In this document: positions 44,650 to 51,980 of the stretch, piece by piece | Layout: every line of letters starts with the position of its first letter | Position numbering within the stretch: the first letter of the stretch is position 1 | Assembly (NCBI GenBank): GCA_017454745.1 | Contig: JAFTCL010000075.1 | Span: 1-52,938, forward strand | Origin: Kiritimatiellia bacterium | Lineage (GTDB): Bacteria; Verrucomicrobiota; Kiritimatiellia; RFP12; UBA1067 | Reading direction: 5' to 3' | Length of the DNA: 52,938 bases | The notes under the pieces: generated by a model | The model's database searches: none | Seen by the model: only the letters and a program-made list of their open reading frames with translations | Told to the model about the DNA's origin: nothing | Program-made: the position numbers and the translations under genes

Positions 44650-45588
44650 ATGCGCATCGCCCTCTCCACCAACTGGAACGCCAAACGCCACAAAACCGGC
44701 GAATCGCTGGTTGACGAGATACTGTCACTTGGCTTTGATGCCTTGGAATTGGGTTACAACACCACCGAGGAACACGCCAAAGGCATCCGGGCCAGAATCG
44801 ATTCGGGCGCGGTGCGGGCCGACAGCGTACACGCCTATTGCCCGGTACCGATCGGTGCTCCGCACGGTTACCCCGAGCTGCATCTGCTGGCGTCAGCCGA
44901 CGAAGACGAACGGGCATGGGCGGCAATCATGCTTCGGGAGACCCGCGAATTCGCCGAATCGATGGGCGCGCGGGCGGTGGTACTGCATGCCGGGCGGATT
45001 TTCCTCCAGTCGTGGCTGTTCGGCGATCTGGGGTCGGGCCGGCTTTGCTCTTGCGCGGAATATGAAGGTTCCACGCAATCCCCGGTTTATCAAAAACTTT
45101 TGTCCCGCGCCAAACGCCGCCGGGAAAAGCGCGCGAAAAAGGTTTACGAATTCTTCTGCCAGTCGCTGGAAAAAATTCTGCCCCAGTTCGAAAAATCCAA
45201 ACTGCTGTTATGTCTGGAAAACCTGCCGTCCATCGAAGGGTTCCCGGACGAAAGCGAAATCAGCCGTCTCTGCGACCGTTTCGCCGGATCGCCGCTCCGT
45301 TACTGGCACGACATGGGGCACGGCCAGGTACGCTATCAGCTCGGCTGGATGGGCGAACACAGCAAGGTTGCCCAAGCCCTGCTGCCGATCACCGGCGGCA
45401 TCCACATTCACGACGCCGCGCCGTTAACCAACGACCACCTGCCGCCGGGAGAGGGAAAAATCCCCTTCCCCGATTTCGCCTTCTACGCCACCGCAGACAT
45501 TGTACGCGTGTTTGAGCCGTCCCCGGGAGTGCCTCACGATATATTGGCCAAATCGCTGCGCTACGTGCGCCAATGCTGGGGCGGGTGA
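44650..45588 (+). CDS. TIM-barrel sugar-phosphate isomerase/epimerase-like protein (AP2Ec family)
   Basis: A 312-residue protein of the xylose isomerase-like TIM-barrel superfamily. It starts IALSTNWNA, and has SLGFDALELGYN at the first barrel strands, RAVVLHAGR in the middle, LLLCLENLP with a probable metal-binding Glu, and YWHDMGHGQVR and GGIHIHDAAP with metal-binding His/Asp residues. Members include sugar epimerases, inosose dehydratases and endonuclease IV-like proteins, so a specific substrate cannot be given. It has no clear ribosome site and lies 8 bases after folE, so it is probably the last gene of the scpA transcript. The prepilin peptidase gene converges on it with 2 bases between. 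Confidence 0.7.
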   Translation: MRIALSTNWNAKRHKTGESLVDEILSLGFDALELGYNTTEEHAKGIRARIDSGAVRADSVHAYCPVPIGAPHGYPELHLLASADEDERAWAAIMLRETREFAESMGARAVVLHAGRIFLQSWLFGDLGSGRLCSCAEYEGSTQSPVYQKLLSRAKRRREKRAKKVYEFFCQSLEKILPQFEKSKLLLCLENLPSIEGFPDESEISRLCDRFAGSPLRYWHDMGHGQVRYQLGWMGEHSKVAQALLPITGGIHIHDAAPLTNDHLPPGEGKIPFPDFAFYATADIVRVFEPSPGVPHDILAKSLRYVRQCWGG

Positions 45589-45590
45589 AT

Positions 45591-46445
45591 TCAGCGGCTT
45601 ATCAGCTTCAGGTACGAATTCATCAGTATCGGTCCCCAGAAAAGCCAAATCGTGGCGGCTGCCGCCAGATAGGGGCCGAATGGAATCCGGCTCTGGAGCT
45701 TGCCGCGGCCGAGCGTAATCAGCAAAATCCCGCTGATGCTGCCGAGCAGGGACGAGACAAACAGCGTAAACAGCACGGATTGCCATCCCATAAAAGCGCC
45801 AATCGCCCCCATCAGCTTGACATCGCCAAACCCCATCGCCTCTTTCTTGAAGACCTTCTCGCCCAGCCAGGAAATCGCCCACAGCAATGCAAAACCGCCC
45901 GCCATGCCGGTGGCAGACTCCGCCAGCCCCCAATACCACACGGTCTCGTTGTGCAGCGACGGCACCAGCCCGCTCAACACCAAACCCGCCACCATACCGC
46001 CAATGGTTACCGAATCCGGAATGATGTAATGCTCGAAATCGACAAACGTCCCGACAATAAACCCGGCCAGCATCAGCCAATAGCAAGGCACCGCCGCCGC
46101 ATTGGCGATCGGCGACACATGGCATACCGCCGGCAACGCCCATTTCATAAAAACCGCCAAAAACAGCAAAGCGGTGAGCAGTTCCACCAGCGTGTAGCGG
46201 AACGAGATCGGCCCCTTGCAATTGGCGCATTTTCCGCGCAAAGCCAACCAGCTTAGCACCGGAATGTTCAGATACCACGGAATCAGCGCGTTACAGTGCG
46301 GGCAGTGGGAACGCGGGGTCACCACCGACTCCCCCCGCGGGACGCGGTAGATGCAAACGTTCAGGAAACTCCCGACACAAGCGCCGAACATCGTGGAAAA
46401 AAAAGCGAAAAGGCTCAAAAAGAAACGGATTTCCTGATCGCTCAT
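45591..46445 (-). CDS. pilD: prepilin peptidase (A24 family, PilD/GspO type)
   Basis: Prepilin peptidase cuts and N-methylates type IV prepilins and type II secretion pseudopilins in the inner membrane. The 284-residue product has eight or so helices. Near the N-terminus are VGSFLNVCIYRVPRG and the zinc tetracysteine CPHC...CANC with the IPVLSWLALRGKC segment. The two catalytic aspartates are in DFEHYIIPD and GFGDVKLMG. The N-methylation domain is present, so this is the bifunctional form. The start codon overlaps the stop of the upstream glycosyltransferase (ATGA). No pilin gene is nearby, so its substrates lie elsewhere. Confidence 0.96.
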   Translation of the reverse strand: MSDQEIRFFLSLFAFFSTMFGACVGSFLNVCIYRVPRGESVVTPRSHCPHCNALIPWYLNIPVLSWLALRGKCANCKGPISFRYTLVELLTALLFLAVFMKWALPAVCHVSPIANAAAVPCYWLMLAGFIVGTFVDFEHYIIPDSVTIGGMVAGLVLSGLVPSLHNETVWYWGLAESATGMAGGFALLWAISWLGEKVFKKEAMGFGDVKLMGAIGAFMGWQSVLFTLFVSSLLGSISGILLITLGRGKLQSRIPFGPYLAAAATIWLFWGPILMNSYLKLISR

Positions 46446-47326
46446 CGGACAAACCCTCCGTCGATTCTCGGCAGCTCGCCAATCTCCGTAAAAGGCACCG
46501 GGTCAATTTTGCGCCAACGGCAGGCATCCTCCGCCGGGCCGTTCTCCAACTCGAACATCCGCTTCCACCGTTTTTGGAACAGCAGCCCGTTGCGCACCAC
46601 CACGGCGGCGTTGCGCACGGACGGGGTGCCCTGGGTGGTGACGCTCTCGAAATGGTACATCTCCACCGCCGGTTCGTAAACCGCGCGGAAACCCTGCTCC
46701 CGCAACCGGTAAACCAAATCAAAATCCTCGAACTGTACTGGATGGAACGCCTCGTCAAAACCGCCGTGTTTCGCCACCAGCGCCGCAGGAACCATCAGAC
46801 ACGCGCTAATCAGGCACTGCACCTCCTCGCGACGGCAAAACCGCTCGTCCAGCCGAGGCTCGCCGCGTCCCCGGAAACAAATGTGCCCGCGTTTGGACAC
46901 CCCTACCCCGGCGCACTGGATCGGGTACGGTTCCCACGGGTAAACCATCTTCGCGCCGGACATCGCGAATCCCGGCGCCACATCAAGCGCCGCACGCAAA
47001 CCCGGTATCCAATCGCGGGTGCGCGGCGAAACGTCGTTGTCCACAAATACCAAGTACTCGCCCTTGGCAATCGCGATCGCCCGGTTACGGGCGTAGGAAC
47101 AGCCGATATTCCCGGAGTTGTGCAGAACGGTAACCGGCACTCCGGCGGCTTTACCCAGTTCCACCAAATCGTTGTCGCACCACTCCGCGCTTCCATCGGT
47201 GGAACCGTTGTCCACCATAATCAATTCCCACGGCGCGTCAACCACCGAGTAGCGAAGCAATTCGGTTAAGCAACGGCGAGTGCAAAGCAGTTTGTTGTAA
47301 GAGAGCGTAATGACGGAATATTTCAT
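46442..47326 (-). CDS. family 2 glycosyltransferase
   Basis: A 294-residue GT-A glycosyltransferase. It opens YSVITLSYNKLLCTRRCL, then LIMVDNGSTDGSAEW, and has the DxD-type motif VFVDNDVSPR, followed by a PVQFEDFDLVYRLREQGF acceptor-binding region. This resembles the rhamnosyl-type family 2 enzymes that build surface glycans. Its substrate is unknown. GGGGGA precedes ATG 47326. It lies 18 bases after pcnB and overlaps pilD by 4 bases, forming one transcript. Pairing with pilD could mean that it modifies pilins, but that is only suggested by position. Confidence 0.88.
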   Translation of the reverse strand: MKYSVITLSYNKLLCTRRCLTELLRYSVVDAPWELIMVDNGSTDGSAEWCDNDLVELGKAAGVPVTVLHNSGNIGCSYARNRAIAIAKGEYLVFVDNDVSPRTRDWIPGLRAALDVAPGFAMSGAKMVYPWEPYPIQCAGVGVSKRGHICFRGRGEPRLDERFCRREEVQCLISACLMVPAALVAKHGGFDEAFHPVQFEDFDLVYRLREQGFRAVYEPAVEMYHFESVTTQGTPSVRNAAVVVRNGLLFQKRWKRMFELENGPAEDACRWRKIDPVPFTEIGELPRIDGGFVR

Positions 47327-47344
47327 AAAAGGAATCCCCCAAAA

Positions 47345-48730
47345 TCACCCGTCTTGTTGCGCCGCGTTGTCCGACGCGCTTTTCGAGCCGTCGCGTCGAC
47401 GTGAACGGTGGTATCCGTAACGGCGGCGGCGGTTGCGTCGAGGTCTGCGATTTTCGTCATACCGGCCGGATCCTCTCCAGGGTTCAAAGCCATCGCCCGC
47501 GCCCTGCTTTTCGCCACCCGGATTATGCCGGTTGCGGAATTCGGCGTAAGCGCGTTCCCATTCCTCAAGGACGGAAGTGTCCGCCCCGTCCGCAACCGCC
47601 ACCACGCGCCGGAACATCAGCGCCTCGGCAAAAAACTCGCCACCCATGATTTTACACATACGAGAAGAATCAGGCGGTTCTTGGAAACGGCAACCACTTT
47701 CCAGAACGCAAACCGCGCTCTGCAACGCCGTCCTCGGCATATTCATCTGTAACACGACCTCGCGCAAAACGGATTGAGTGCGTACACTGAAACGCGGCCG
47801 ACTTTCACCGTCGCCGACCTCACGCATCCATTTGGACTGATAAAGGCAAGCAATCCGCACCGCATTGGAAGCGGAGTCCGATTCGGGGTCGTTGTCCAAC
47901 GCTCTCAGGTACTTCCAAACATCCGCCTGTTCGCCGCCGTTGCGGCTTATGTCCTCGCTCAATTCGGGAAGTAAATCGGACAGCAGCCCCAAACTCCACA
48001 TCATTCGGAAAGCGCGTTCGGCGGAGCGGAACGAGAACAGCCGTGTCAGTTCTTCGTAAAGCCGGGGAATCGATGCCTTGAGAATCTCCGAATGGTATTT
48101 CTTGATCGCCTTGAGCGTCCCGCGCTCGATTGTAAACTCCAGCCGCGAGGCGAATTTGACCGCCCGCATCATCCGGACCGGATCCTCGCAAAAACGAACC
48201 TCCGGATCGCCGATACTCCGCAACACCCGTTTTTCAAGGTCTTTCAGTCCGCCGACGTAATCAATCACCGAGAAAGTCTTGATATCGTAAAAAAGCCCGT
48301 TAACGGTAAAATCCCGTCGGTTGGCATCCTCCTCCGGCGTCCCGAAGGTGTTGTCATCCATCTGGCACATCCCGTATTCGGAAGGAACCGGCGTAGGGTC
48401 GGGACGACGGCGGAAAGTGCTGGTCTCGATGATATTTCTGCCGAAAAGGATGTGGGCCAGCCGGAAACGGCGTCCAATCAAAAAGCAATTGCGGAAAATC
48501 CGCTTGATTTCGCGCGGGGTGGCATTCGTTCCAACGTCAAAATCCTTGGGTTTACGGCCCAACAGCAAATCACGCACCCCGCCGCCCACCAGATAGGCGA
48601 TATACCCCTCGCCGGACAACCGGTAAAGCACCTTTAACGCGTCCGGATCAATGTCCGAACGCGATATGCAGTGTTCCGAACGCTCACGTATCACCGGTTT
48701 GGCAGCGTGGTTAAAAAATGGAAAATTCAT
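47345..48730 (-). CDS. pcnB: poly(A) polymerase / CCA-type nucleotidyltransferase
   Basis: PcnB adds 3' poly(A) tails to RNAs and so speeds their decay. The 461-residue product is a class II nucleotidyltransferase. It has YLVGGGVRDLLLGRKPKDFD with the metal-binding Asp pair, NATPREIKRIFRNC, RRFRLAHILFG and IIETSTFR. These motifs fit PcnB more than a CCA enzyme. The RNA-binding region follows, and the C-terminus ends with about 45 basic residues rich in Arg, as in E. coli PcnB. ATG 48730 is taken; an upstream in-frame start is less likely. A TTGACC-18-TAAAAT promoter lies 100 bases before it. It heads the pcnB-GT-pilD run. Confidence 0.92.
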   Translation of the reverse strand: MNFPFFNHAAKPVIRERSEHCISRSDIDPDALKVLYRLSGEGYIAYLVGGGVRDLLLGRKPKDFDVGTNATPREIKRIFRNCFLIGRRFRLAHILFGRNIIETSTFRRRPDPTPVPSEYGMCQMDDNTFGTPEEDANRRDFTVNGLFYDIKTFSVIDYVGGLKDLEKRVLRSIGDPEVRFCEDPVRMMRAVKFASRLEFTIERGTLKAIKKYHSEILKASIPRLYEELTRLFSFRSAERAFRMMWSLGLLSDLLPELSEDISRNGGEQADVWKYLRALDNDPESDSASNAVRIACLYQSKWMREVGDGESRPRFSVRTQSVLREVVLQMNMPRTALQSAVCVLESGCRFQEPPDSSRMCKIMGGEFFAEALMFRRVVAVADGADTSVLEEWERAYAEFRNRHNPGGEKQGAGDGFEPWRGSGRYDENRRPRRNRRRRYGYHRSRRRDGSKSASDNAAQQDG

Positions 48731-48829
48731 GTCCGCCCAACATCCTAACGCCCAACGGCGCAAAAGCCATTCACCTCAAAATGACCCCAACCGGGTCAAA
48801 ACCCAATTCCAAATGCGAATACGGAAACA

Positions 48830-48859
48830 ATTTTAGCTTCTAAACCGCCTTTTGGTCAA
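48830..48859 (-). promoter_or_regulatory. sigma70-like promoter of pcnB
   Basis: On the minus strand, TTGACC (48859-48854), an 18-base spacer and TAAAAT (48835-48830). Leader length to the start codon is about 93 bases. Confidence 0.6.
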
Positions 48860-48947
48860 TTCCAAAACGCATTAAAATTGCAATTCCATCCTACTGTAAC
48901 GATTTTACGTGGGGCGACCATATTTCGCGCGGATTTTTGATATGCGC

Positions 48948-48976
48948 TTGACGGCAAGGTAGGTTTTGGGTAGAAT
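48948..48976 (+). promoter_or_regulatory. sigma70-like promoter of the symporter gene
   Basis: TTGACG (48948-48953), a 17-base spacer and TAGAAT (48971-48976). Transcription would start near 48983, giving a leader of about 80 bases. Confidence 0.6.
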
Positions 48977-49065
48977 CAAACCTGTTTTCAATAACTTGGA
49001 TGCCTTGTCGCGTTTCTAGTGGAGGCTTATACCGGAAAGCGCACATCCAACAAAGGAAAAATGAC

Positions 49066-50358
49066 ATGAGCTGCAACAAATCTTGCCGCGTCCCGCTCGT
49101 CTGGCGCATTCTCATTGGCTTTGTGCTTGGTGTCGTCCTCGGTCTTACCGCACCTAAAGTATTCGGCGATGACACCACCAAGTCCATTCTTACCTTTGTC
49201 GCGCCACTCGGCTCCGTTCTGGTGGCAATGCTTAAGATGGTCGTATATCCGATCATCTGCTTCTCGCTGATTTTGGGCGCGGCCAGTCTGCCGTTGAAAA
49301 AATCCGGTCAGGTTGGCGGCACAGTCATCTTGTGGTATTTCGCCACTTCGCTGTTTGCCACCATCTTCGGCGTTGCCATGGCTTTTCTGCTCAACCCCTC
49401 AATCAGCGCCAACGCTGACGCCGCCAGCTCATACCTCTCCTCCGCGAAAGCGATGGCCGGCAATTCCGGTTCCGGTTCTTTTGGAGAGTTCATTGTAAAC
49501 CTATTTCAAAACCCCTTCACATCCCTTGCCAACGGACAGTTTCTGCCCATTATCGTATTCTCCGTGCTTTTCGGCTTCGCAGTCCGCTTCCTGCTGGATG
49601 CTGACGACGTTGACGCCGGGGATAAGAGCGGCGTTACCCTGCTTGTAAAAGTCTGCGACGGGGCGCAACGGGCAGCGTTCAAACTTATCGACTGGGTGAT
49701 GCTCTATTTCCCGATCGGCGTTTTTGCCCTCACCTTCACCAACTTCGCCCAGCACGGCGTATTGCTTTTCGGCCCGTATGTACGTATCGTTACCTGCGTC
49801 ATGGTCTGCGTTTTGGCAATGATTTTCGTAATCTACCCGCTTGCCGTCGCCATCTTCTGCCGCGAAAACCCGTATCGCTTTTTGGCGCGTATCCGGCAAC
49901 CGATCCTCACGGCCTTCGTGACGCGCTCCAGCGCCGCGACCATTCCCGTGTCGTTCAGAGCCATGAACGAAATCGGGGTTGCCAACTCGCTGTCCAGTTT
50001 CTCGCTCCCGATCGGGGCCACCATCAACATGGATGGTGTATGCGTCCACCTTCCGGTCTTCGTGATTCTGGCCGCCAATATGTTCGGACTGCATCTCACC
50101 GCATTGCAAATGATGATGCTGGTAACCTCCATCATGTTCGCCTCGATCGGCGCGGGCGGAGTGCCCGGCGGCTCGGTATTCCTGCTTTTCATGGTTCTTG
50201 AGAACATGGGCCTAGCCGAGGGACAAGTCGCGATGATTGTCGCGCTGGCCCTTGGCATCAACCCCATACTAGACATGTTCGAAACCTGCTGCAATGTCGC
50301 AGGCGACAATGTCTGCACTTACATCGTAGCCAAGAAGAACGGGTTGATTGGAAGATAA
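49066..50358 (+). CDS. dicarboxylate/amino acid:cation symporter (DAACS family)
   Basis: A 430-residue inner-membrane symporter of the GltP/DctA family, which import glutamate, aspartate or C4-dicarboxylates with H+ or Na+. Signatures: MLKMVVYPIICFSLILGAASL, the first re-entrant loop TRSSAATIPVSF, the NMDG cation site in LPIGATINMDG, the second loop ASIGAGGVPGGS and the late NPILDMFETCCNVAGDNV. The usual Arg/Asp positions that separate acidic amino acid from neutral substrates cannot be judged by eye. The open frame extends 22 codons upstream, but AAGGA 8 bases before ATG 49066 sets the start. A convergent GH109-like gene ends 16 bases beyond. Confidence 0.92.
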   Translation: MSCNKSCRVPLVWRILIGFVLGVVLGLTAPKVFGDDTTKSILTFVAPLGSVLVAMLKMVVYPIICFSLILGAASLPLKKSGQVGGTVILWYFATSLFATIFGVAMAFLLNPSISANADAASSYLSSAKAMAGNSGSGSFGEFIVNLFQNPFTSLANGQFLPIIVFSVLFGFAVRFLLDADDVDAGDKSGVTLLVKVCDGAQRAAFKLIDWVMLYFPIGVFALTFTNFAQHGVLLFGPYVRIVTCVMVCVLAMIFVIYPLAVAIFCRENPYRFLARIRQPILTAFVTRSSAATIPVSFRAMNEIGVANSLSSFSLPIGATINMDGVCVHLPVFVILAANMFGLHLTALQMMMLVTSIMFASIGAGGVPGGSVFLLFMVLENMGLAEGQVAMIVALALGINPILDMFETCCNVAGDNVCTYIVAKKNGLIGR

Positions 50359-50392
50359 GGGAAACGGATATTTATCAAACCTTATCCTTATC
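50354..50392. terminator. possible shared terminator hairpin between convergent genes
   Basis: GATAAGG (50354-50360) can pair with either copy of a tandem CCTTATC (50380-50386 or 50386-50392). It overlaps both stop codons. The loop is long and AT-rich, so this is a weak candidate. Confidence 0.3.
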
Positions 50393-51769
50393 TGGGGCAA
50401 AACCCATCTTGGCTAAATCGATATCGACAATCCCCATCGGCTTGTTCGTGCGCCAATTACCGCGAGTGAAATCGGGAATGTCGTATGTTCGCGAACGATT
50501 GTCGGCAGACTTCTCCGTCAACTCGCAAAGGCAGCTCGTCGCGGCAAGATCGTAAACATTCATGTCGAGCGGAAGTCCCTGCTGGAGACAGTATACCCAC
50601 CGCGCGTCCATGATGAAATCCATGCCGCCATGCCCGCCGACGCGTTTTGCCAGCTCACCGATGGTCTTCCACAAGGGATGGCGATACTTCTCGCGTATCT
50701 CTTCCGCCCGCGTATCGTCGAACCATTTGTGCGCGCCAGAACCTACGCTTTCCTCGAACACTACGCGGAACGGATAGTCGCAAATCGCCCCCTTCGTCCC
50801 CGTGACGAGTTGGATGCGCGAATACGGCCGAGGCGTAGATACGTCATGCTGGACAAGAATCGACCGCCCCTTTACCGTCTTTATTAACGTAGAGTTCATG
50901 TCCGCCATTTTCACGCCGGAGATGCGGCGGGGATTGTCGGGTTTCAGCCTCTCGTTCATGAACGCCTGAAAATTCGCCTTGGCGGAGTCGAGCGACACAA
51001 GGTAATCGAGCCGATCGCCGCGGTTGATGTCAAACGTGAGGCAGAGCGGGACGAGACCGTGCGTCGGGTAGCGGTTGCCGCCGTGATCCCGATTCTCGTC
51101 GAAACGCCAGTATTCGCCGCCCGGATACTCTGTAGCCGACATCCACCGCAGATCGTGTATGTACGCGCCTTCCGCATGCACCAGCTCGCCAAGCATTCCC
51201 AGTTTCGCGAGGTTGAACGTCAGCATCTCGATCTCGCCGTAGCAACAGTTCTCAAGCTGCATGCAGTGGCAACGCGTTTTCTCGCTCGTTTCGACGAGTT
51301 CCCAGCACTCGTCCACGGTGAATGCGCTCGGAACCTCGGTAAATACGTGTTTGCCGCCTTTCATCGCGCCGAGCTGAATAGGAACGTGAAGATTCCACGG
51401 CGTGGTGTTGTATACGACATCTACGCCCGGATCGTCGCAAAGCCGCCGCCACGCATCAGGGCCGAGGAACTCGCGGGCGGCGGGCTTTCCTTTTTCTGAA
51501 AGGAACTTCTGGGCCTGGGCCAGCTTGTCGGGATTAATGTCGCAGATCGCAACAATTTCCACGCCCGGAAGGTTGCTGACCCGTCTTATAACGCCGTTGC
51601 CGCGTCCGCCGATCCCCACCACACCAAGGCGTATGCGCGGAATGCGCGGCGCAGCGAACCCATACATAGACGCACCGCCGGACAGACCGCGTAACGCACG
51701 GCATCCGCCCGAAGCCACAAAAGCGGTACAAACCGCACCGCGAAGAAAACCGTTTCTCGTCACATTCAT
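50375..51769 (-). CDS. GH109-like NAD-dependent protein (Gfo/Idh/MocA fold), secreted
   Basis: GH109 enzymes cleave alpha-N-acetylgalactosamine using tightly bound NAD. The 464-residue product starts with a twin-arginine-like or ordinary signal (NVTRNGFLRGAVCTAFVASGGC), so export is likely. The Rossmann motif GVVGIGGRGNG binds NAD. GH109-type motifs follow: TPWNLHVPIQLGAMKGGKHV, EVPSAFTVDECWELVE, LENCCYGEIEML, EGAYIHDLRW and GGNRYPTHGL, then INRGDRLDYLVSLDS. Other Gfo/Idh/MocA oxidoreductases share the fold, so activity remains inference, but the motif set is specific. GGAGG lies 5 bases before ATG 51769. A target could be mucin-type O-glycans. Confidence 0.85.
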   Translation of the reverse strand: MNVTRNGFLRGAVCTAFVASGGCRALRGLSGGASMYGFAAPRIPRIRLGVVGIGGRGNGVIRRVSNLPGVEIVAICDINPDKLAQAQKFLSEKGKPAAREFLGPDAWRRLCDDPGVDVVYNTTPWNLHVPIQLGAMKGGKHVFTEVPSAFTVDECWELVETSEKTRCHCMQLENCCYGEIEMLTFNLAKLGMLGELVHAEGAYIHDLRWMSATEYPGGEYWRFDENRDHGGNRYPTHGLVPLCLTFDINRGDRLDYLVSLDSAKANFQAFMNERLKPDNPRRISGVKMADMNSTLIKTVKGRSILVQHDVSTPRPYSRIQLVTGTKGAICDYPFRVVFEESVGSGAHKWFDDTRAEEIREKYRHPLWKTIGELAKRVGGHGGMDFIMDARWVYCLQQGLPLDMNVYDLAATSCLCELTEKSADNRSRTYDIPDFTRGNWRTNKPMGIVDIDLAKMGFAPDKDKV

Positions 51770-51793
51770 TGCTACCTCCAATTGTTTATGAAA

Positions 51794-51822
51794 ATGCTAC
51801 CACATCCCCGTTCAGCGGGCAA
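51794..51822 (-). promoter_or_regulatory. possible promoter of the GH109-like gene
   Basis: On the minus strand, TTGCCC (51822-51817), a 17-base spacer and TAGCAT (51799-51794), about 25 bases before the start codon. Both boxes match four of six consensus positions. Confidence 0.4.
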
Positions 51823-51841
51823 TAAGAAATTTGATTGTGAT

Positions 51842-51883
51842 TTGAAAAGATAAACGCAAGCATCGGAGCGTTTACCTTTTCAA
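51842..51883. promoter_or_regulatory. 16-bp inverted repeat between divergent genes
   Basis: TTGAAAAGATAAACGC (51842-51857) and its reverse complement at 51868-51883 have a single mismatch and a 10-base loop. Both adjacent genes point away from it, so a terminator is not expected there. It could be an operator, a dimer-binding site, or a hairpin that insulates the two promoters. Confidence 0.45.
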
Positions 51884-51914
51884 GTCGCAAATTAAAATTA
51901 TCTGATAATACCGC

Positions 51915-51943
51915 TTTACTTTTCCAATCATTTGGCCTATCAT
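51915..51943 (+). promoter_or_regulatory. possible promoter of the propeller-like protein gene
   Basis: TTTACT (51915-51920), a 17-base spacer and TATCAT (51938-51943). The start codon lies about 30 bases after the expected transcription start, with no clear ribosome site. Confidence 0.4.
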
Positions 51944-51980
51944 AAACCCAGTTTTGGTTACGGTTGCGTTAATCCCGGTT

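Larger units (their letters stand above)
48731..49065. other. intergenic region with divergent promoters
   Basis: This 335-base gap between pcnB (-) and the symporter gene (+) holds two promoters and no gene that I can support. The pcnB leader has small GC hairpins (for example GGGT-CAAA-ACCC near 48794). Confidence 0.6.
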
